9,994 nucleotides of DNA from Gammaproteobacteria bacterium (GTDB lineage: Bacteria > Pseudomonadota > Gammaproteobacteria > UBA4575): NCBI GenBank assembly GCA_028281205.1, contig JANQKJ010000185.1:1-9994 (forward strand). Direction: 5' to 3'. The translations under genes were made by a program, and so were the position numbers. Of the stretch, positions 6,253 to 9,994 are shown piece by piece. Every line of letters starts with the position of its first letter. The stretch's first letter is position 1. The notes beneath the pieces are model-generated. The model was not told the origin of the DNA and did no database searches. It saw only the letters and a list, made by a program, of their open reading frames with translations.

Positions 6253-7711
6253 ATTCCACATGATAGTTTGGCGCTTCTTTGGTGATTGTGACATCATGCA
6301 CATGACTCTCACGCATACCCGCTGCAGATATTTTCACGAACTCGGTCTTATCATGCATCTCTTGAATACTACTACAACCGACGTAGCCCATACTTGAACG
6401 CACACCACCAAGCAACTGATGCAAAATTGATGTAATCGAACCTTTATAAGGTACCCGACCTTCAATTCCTTCTGGCACTAACTTTTCTTTCTCAGCCTCT
6501 CCATCCTGGAAGTAACGGTCACTTGAGCCTTGTTGCATGGCACTTAGTGAACCCATACCACGATAAGTCTTGTAAGAGCGGCCTTGATACAATTCCACAT
6601 CTCCTGGTGATTCTTTTGTACCGGCAAACAAACTACCAACCATAATCACATCTGCACCTGCAGCGATAGCTTTAGCAATATCACCCGAGTAACGAATACC
6701 ACCATCAGCAATCACTGGTACATTTTTTTTATTAGCTACACTGACAACATTATCGACTGCAGTAATCTGTGGCACACCGACACCTGCAACAATACGTGTT
6801 GTACAAATTGATCCGGGTCCAATACCAACTTTAAGTGCATCGACACCATGTTCTATTAGTGCAGTTGCTGCTGCAGCTGTTGCGATATTGCCGCCAATCA
6901 CTTGAACTTGAGGGTAAGTTTTCTTTACCCATTCGACTGTATCAAGCACTGATTGAGAATGACCATGCGCGGTATCTACAACGATCACATCTACTCCGGC
7001 ATTTACAAGTGCGTCTACACGTTCATCGGTGCCGGCACCAACACCAACTGCTGCACCTGTACGTAACTGCCCTTGTTCATTTTTAGATGCATTAGGGTGT
7101 TCAGAGGACTTTTGAATATCTTTGACAGTGATCATACCGCGCAATTGAAATTCATCATTCACGACCAATACTTTTTCAATACGGTGTTTATGTAATAACG
7201 CTTGCACTTTATCTAAACTGGCACCTTCTTCAACAGTCACCAATCTTTCTTTTGGTGTCATAATTGTAGATACAGGTGCATCTAAATGTGTTTCAAAGCG
7301 TAAGTCACGGCTAGTCACAATACCGAGCAGTTGCTCTTTATCAACTACAGGAACACCAGAAATTTTATTTGCACGAGTAATTTCAAGCACATCAGAAATA
7401 CTTACATCTGGCGCTACAGTAATGGGATCTTTAATTACACCACTCTCATACTTTTTCACTTTGGTGACTTCATTTGCCTGCATCTCAATGGACATATTTT
7501 TATGGATAATCCCCATGCCTCCTTCTTGAGCCATAGCAATCGCTAGGCGGCTATCAGTTACAGTATCCATAGCTGCGGATAATAAAGGGATATTTAATCT
7601 AATCTCGCGCGTCAATTGAGTGGTAATATCCACCTCACGCGGAAGCACACTGGAATGGGCTGGTACGAGTAATACGTCGTCAAACGTGAGAGCTTCCTGA
7701 GTTATGCGCAT
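6251..7711 (-). CDS. guaB: Inosine-5'-monophosphate dehydrogenase
   Basis: GuaB oxidises IMP to XMP with NAD+, the committed step to guanine nucleotides. The 486-residue protein has the full bacterial architecture. The barrel starts with ALTFDDVLLVPAHSSVLPREVD. Two CBS domains are inserted at ~90-200 (DPITVAPDVSISDVLEI and TVEEGASLDKVQALLHKHRIEKVLVV); in other bacteria these bind ATP/GTP or ppGpp to control activity. The barrel then resumes, with the active-site loop GPGSICTTR carrying nucleophile Cys303, IADGGIRYSGD (338-344 in part) for phosphate binding, the mobile flap with SSDRYFQ (Arg399, Tyr400), and MGYVGCSSI near the C terminus. Length is as expected (488 in E. coli). It is the first gene of guaB-guaA-tadA and is divergent from xseA, the same arrangement as in E. 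coli. A strong promoter lies directly upstream. The ATG has only a weak GGA seven bases before it. Confidence 0.98.
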   Translation of the reverse strand: MRITQEALTFDDVLLVPAHSSVLPREVDITTQLTREIRLNIPLLSAAMDTVTDSRLAIAMAQEGGMGIIHKNMSIEMQANEVTKVKKYESGVIKDPITVAPDVSISDVLEITRANKISGVPVVDKEQLLGIVTSRDLRFETHLDAPVSTIMTPKERLVTVEEGASLDKVQALLHKHRIEKVLVVNDEFQLRGMITVKDIQKSSEHPNASKNEQGQLRTGAAVGVGAGTDERVDALVNAGVDVIVVDTAHGHSQSVLDTVEWVKKTYPQVQVIGGNIATAAAATALIEHGVDALKVGIGPGSICTTRIVAGVGVPQITAVDNVVSVANKKNVPVIADGGIRYSGDIAKAIAAGADVIMVGSLFAGTKESPGDVELYQGRSYKTYRGMGSLSAMQQGSSDRYFQDGEAEKEKLVPEGIEGRVPYKGSITSILHQLLGGVRSSMGYVGCSSIQEMHDKTEFVKISAAGMRESHVHDVTITKEAPNYHVE

Positions 7712-7741
7712 TTCGATGTCCGGTGTTCGAGATGGCGGCTA

Positions 7742-7770
7742 ATTATAGAGACTGACCACTACAGGGTAAA
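7742..7770 (-). promoter_or_regulatory. Sigma-70-type promoter of guaB-guaA-tadA with GC-rich discriminator
   Basis: On the minus strand, TTTACC (plus 7765-7770) and a perfect TATAAT (plus 7742-7747) are separated by exactly 17 bases. Transcription would start near 7733-7735, leaving a leader of ~24 bases before the guaB ATG. The bases after the -10 read TAGCCGCC, a GC-rich discriminator of the kind that makes promoters sensitive to ppGpp and DksA; the guaB promoter of E. coli is known to be stringently controlled. I see no PurR operator in the 88-base gap, which also has to drive xseA in the other direction. Confidence 0.65.
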
Positions 7771-7799
7771 CCACTAGCAAGTAATATTTAAACCCATCA

Positions 7800-9212
7800 A
7801 TGAACGAACAATCTCCCAACGAATTCACAGACACGCGTGAAATATGTAGCGTGACGGAAATTAATCAGCGATTAAAGCAAACAATCGCAAATCGATTTTC
7901 ACTGTTATGGGTTGAGGGCGAAATATCAAACCTGGCTCGCCCAGCATCCGGACATATTTATTTCTCATTAAAAGATAACAATGCACAACTTCGATGTGTC
8001 ATGTTCCGCAGTCAAAATTCGCGCGTACCATTTGAGATCAGCAATGGTTTGCAAGTCATTGTTCGTGCAAGTGCCAGCATTTATGAAGCTCGCGGCGATT
8101 TACAACTTATTGTCGACAGCATGGAAGAAGCGGGATTCGGTGCACTGCAACGTCAGTTTGAAGCACTAAAGAAAAAACTCTTGCAGGCCGGCCTTTTTGA
8201 TCAGGATAGAAAGACACCTATTCCACAATACCCTAATCATATTGCCATTATTACTTCAACATCCGGCGCCGCCATCAAAGATTACTTAAATGTCGCCCAG
8301 CGGAGGTATCCAAGTTGTAAAAAAACCTTATTCAGTGTCTCAGTGCAAGGCGAGCAAGCGGCAGAACAAATATGTGGAGCTATCAAAGCGGCTAACAAAC
8401 AATCCCAAGCTGATGTCATCGTTCTTATTCGCGGCGGTGGTTCTATCGAGGACTTATGGTGTTTTAATGATGAAAATCTCGCCCAGGCTATTGCCGCTTC
8501 AGCGATTCCAATCGTAACCGGTATTGGCCATGAAATTGATTATACAATTGCTGACTTTGTAGCTGATTTACGTGCGCCAACACCCTCGGTTGCTGCAGAG
8601 TTAACCTGTCCAGATGCTGACGCTCTATTATCATCACTATCGTATTTACATCAGGTACTTACGCGCACTAGTACAGAGATAGTGCAAAAGCTCGCCCAGC
8701 GCACTGACTGGCTCTCACAGCGACTCCAGCGCACCCATCCAAGTGTCATAGTTGATTTTCAAAAGCGATCATTAAGCGACTTACTAAATCGGCTACAAAA
8801 GGGTACGCAGTCATACATTAAAGAAAATATGTATAAATTTCGTACACTCAAGCAACGTCATATCCACCAATCACCGAAAAGCCTGGTTAAAATACAGCAA
8901 ACAGATATTTCAAAACTTAATCATCGTCTTCAACGTGCAATACATAGTCAATTAGAACAAGGCTCACATAAGTTTCAGCTATGCGCCACAATCATGCAGG
9001 CGGTAAGCCCACTAAACACACTACAGCGCGGTTATTCAATAACCACTAAAAAACACTCAAACAAACAAGTCATTACCGACTCAAGCCAACTAAAACAAGG
9101 CGATCAAATAACCACCTATTTAGCAAAAGGAGAAGTAGTTAGTCTTGTGGAATCAACAAGTTCCAAAACAATTATCAAATCCCTGTCAGACAACGAAAAT
9201 GCTGATCAGTAA
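7800..9212 (+). CDS. xseA: Exodeoxyribonuclease VII large subunit
   Basis: XseA, with several small XseB subunits, forms exonuclease VII, which degrades single-stranded DNA from both ends into oligonucleotides. The 470 residues (456 in E. coli) show the N-terminal OB fold (~14-110: WVEGEISNLARPASGHIYFSLKD, then QLRCVMFR). The catalytic domain follows, with ITSTSGAAIKD (151-161), the glycine-rich RGGGSIEDLWCFNDE (211-225) and GIGHEIDYTIADFVADLRAPTPSVAAEL (241-268). A long coiled-coil region (~270-400) binds the small subunits, and the end contains the usual LQRGYSI motif. The C-terminal tail (~455-470) is polar and slightly longer than usual. No Shine-Dalgarno precedes the ATG. A TAATAT at 7782-7787 would give a nearly leaderless message, but it lacks a -35. 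No xseB is adjacent. Family assignment is very sure. Confidence 0.97.
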   Translation: MNEQSPNEFTDTREICSVTEINQRLKQTIANRFSLLWVEGEISNLARPASGHIYFSLKDNNAQLRCVMFRSQNSRVPFEISNGLQVIVRASASIYEARGDLQLIVDSMEEAGFGALQRQFEALKKKLLQAGLFDQDRKTPIPQYPNHIAIITSTSGAAIKDYLNVAQRRYPSCKKTLFSVSVQGEQAAEQICGAIKAANKQSQADVIVLIRGGGSIEDLWCFNDENLAQAIAASAIPIVTGIGHEIDYTIADFVADLRAPTPSVAAELTCPDADALLSSLSYLHQVLTRTSTEIVQKLAQRTDWLSQRLQRTHPSVIVDFQKRSLSDLLNRLQKGTQSYIKENMYKFRTLKQRHIHQSPKSLVKIQQTDISKLNHRLQRAIHSQLEQGSHKFQLCATIMQAVSPLNTLQRGYSITTKKHSNKQVITDSSQLKQGDQITTYLAKGEVVSLVESTSSKTIIKSLSDNENADQ

Positions 9213-9220
9213 CTAATTTC

Positions 9221-9249
9221 TTGCAAGTCAGGATTTATTCTGATAATAA
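9221..9249 (+). promoter_or_regulatory. Candidate promoter of dksA
   Basis: In the 66-base gap after xseA, TTGCAA (9221-9226) is followed by an overlapping GATAAT/TAATAA (9242-9249), giving spacers of 15 or 17 bases. A GC-rich GCGGGC follows at 9251-9256. AGGG at 9267-9270, eight bases before the dksA ATG, is the likely ribosome site. No intrinsic terminator separates xseA from dksA, so read-through from xseA is also possible. Confidence 0.3.
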
Positions 9250-9278
9250 AGCGGGCTTCTTTAATTAGGGCTTATACC

Positions 9279-9994
9279 ATGGCAGTTAAAAAAGCAGTTT
9301 CTAAGAAAAAAGCAGCGAGCACAAAAAAAGCGGCTCCGGCTAAAAAGAAGGCTGCACCAGCTAAAAAGAAAGCGGCAACGCCTAAGAAAAAAGCCACAGT
9401 AAAGAAAAAAGCGGCTCCGGCTAAAAAGAAGGCTGCACCAGCTAAAAAGAAAGTGGCAACGCCTAAGAAAAAAGCTGCAGCCCCAAAAAAGAAGACTACA
9501 GCACCTAAGAAAAAAGCCGCAACATCTAAAGCAGCTCCTAAAAAGCAAACCGTAAAAAAAGTTGTTAAAAAACCTATTGTCACTAAACCACCTAAGACGC
9601 GCTTAATCCCTGGTGAGCCAATGGTAGGTATGACTTTGCCGGTAGAAGGCATTGACCCATATATGCCAAAAAACGGTGAAATGTATATGAGCGATGAGCA
9701 GCTAGTTCACTTCAAACGTATTCTCCTGGAGTGGAAAAAACAGCTTATGCAAGAAGTCGATCGTACTGTTGACCACATGAAAAGTGATGCAGCAAACTAC
9801 GCAGACCCAGCTGATCGTGCAACACAAGAAGAAGAATTCAGCCTAGAATTACGCACTAGAGATCGAGAACGCAAACTCATCAAGAAAATCGATGAATCCA
9901 TTGTTACGCTCGATACAGGTGATTATGGCTATTGTGTCTCATGCGGAATAGAAATTGGTATCCGCCGACTTGAAGCGAGACCCACTGCGACTCA
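9279..9994 (+). CDS. dksA: RNA polymerase-binding transcription factor DksA with histone-H1-like N-terminal extension (3' end outside the window)
   Basis: DksA enters the RNA polymerase secondary channel and, with ppGpp, represses rRNA-type promoters and activates amino-acid biosynthesis promoters. From ~127 the protein follows E. coli DksA closely: DPYMPKNGEMYMSDEQLVHF, then the coiled coil with the tip motif DPADRA (177-182; Asp177 and Asp180 match the essential Asp71 and Asp74), then EEEFSLELRTRDRERKLIKKI, then the first half of the zinc finger (Cys219, Cys222). The second cysteine pair is outside the window; full length should be near 260. The odd part is residues 1-105: 41 lysines, 28 alanines and 10 prolines in the first 100 residues and no acidic residue, in KKKAAPA/KKKAATP repeats like the tail of histone H1. 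Such tails occur on some other gammaproteobacterial DksA proteins, for example in xanthomonads. A tandem DNA duplication lies in this part. The ATG has AGGG eight bases upstream. Met115 and Met118 are possible internal starts. Confidence 0.95.
   Translation, partial: MAVKKAVSKKKAASTKKAAPAKKKAAPAKKKAATPKKKATVKKKAAPAKKKAAPAKKKVATPKKKAAAPKKKTTAPKKKAATSKAAPKKQTVKKVVKKPIVTKPPKTRLIPGEPMVGMTLPVEGIDPYMPKNGEMYMSDEQLVHFKRILLEWKKQLMQEVDRTVDHMKSDAANYADPADRATQEEEFSLELRTRDRERKLIKKIDESIVTLDTGDYGYCVSCGIEIGIRRLEARPTAT
9324..9475 (+). repeat. 81-bp in-frame tandem duplication in dksA
   Basis: Bases 9324-9394 and 9405-9475 are identical at 70 of 71 positions (C at 9373, T at 9454), with an offset of 81 bases, exactly 27 codons. 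They encode residues 16-39 and 43-66 of the Lys/Ala/Pro-rich tail; the one difference changes Ala to Val. Because synonymous sites are also identical, the match reflects DNA duplication and not only repeated amino-acid composition, and it is probably recent. Confidence 0.85.

Noticed and set aside
6835..7546. Two plus-strand open frames of 71-83 codons
   Set aside because: Both are antisense to the fully conserved guaB coding sequence; His/Leu-rich and Asn/Ile-rich translations look like chance frames.
9247..9263. TAAAG...CTTTA hairpin after xseA as a terminator
   Set aside because: A 5-bp, almost entirely AT stem with no T run; it cannot be called a terminator.
9261..9652. Two overlapping minus-strand open frames rich in Phe, Cys, Leu and Ala opposite dksA
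   Set aside because: They are the antisense of the Lys/Ala/Pro repeats; the low-complexity composition keeps the reverse frames open. The plus strand encodes clear DksA.

Overview
The window reads as a housekeeping segment of a gammaproteobacterial chromosome. It is AT-rich, and the genes carry gammaproteobacterial signatures: an MltF-type lytic transglycosylase, a guaB-guaA operon divergent from xseA (as in Escherichia coli), tadA beside mltF, and a DksA core almost identical in its motifs to the E. coli protein. Genus cannot be fixed from the sequence. The Lys/Ala/Pro-rich extension on DksA recalls xanthomonad-type DksA proteins, but the base composition is far lower in GC.

Layout. 1-1345 (minus): the N-terminal 448 residues of an acetolactate-synthase-like thiamine-diphosphate enzyme, cut by the window edge. 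1346-1837: about 490 AT-rich bases without a convincing gene, holding a 12-bp inverted repeat and a separate stem-loop with 9-bp direct repeats. 1838-2437 (minus): an OmpH/Skp-like periplasmic coiled-coil protein with a lipoprotein signal. 2438-2702: divergent control region. 2703-4124 (plus): mltF. 4126-7711 (minus): the guaB-guaA-tadA operon, convergent with mltF with a single base between the stop codons; guaA and tadA overlap by 10 bases. 7712-7799: an 88-bp divergent promoter region. 7800-9212 (plus): xseA. 9279-9994 (plus): dksA, truncated at the right edge, with an extra ~105-residue histone-H1-like N terminus.

How the genes work together. GuaB and GuaA make GMP from IMP. TadA makes inosine at the tRNA wobble position and is apparently translated by coupling to guaA. 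XseA is the large subunit of exonuclease VII. DksA is the RNA polymerase cofactor of ppGpp. The guaB promoter has a perfect -10 hexamer followed by a GC-rich discriminator, the type typically repressed by ppGpp/DksA, so the nearby dksA product plausibly controls it. The OmpH-like lipoprotein and MltF are envelope proteins.

I found no mobile element, CRISPR array, RNA gene, toxin-antitoxin pair or defence system. The most distinctive features are the DksA extension, the 81-bp in-frame tandem duplication inside it, and a possible internal start that would yield a conventional DksA.
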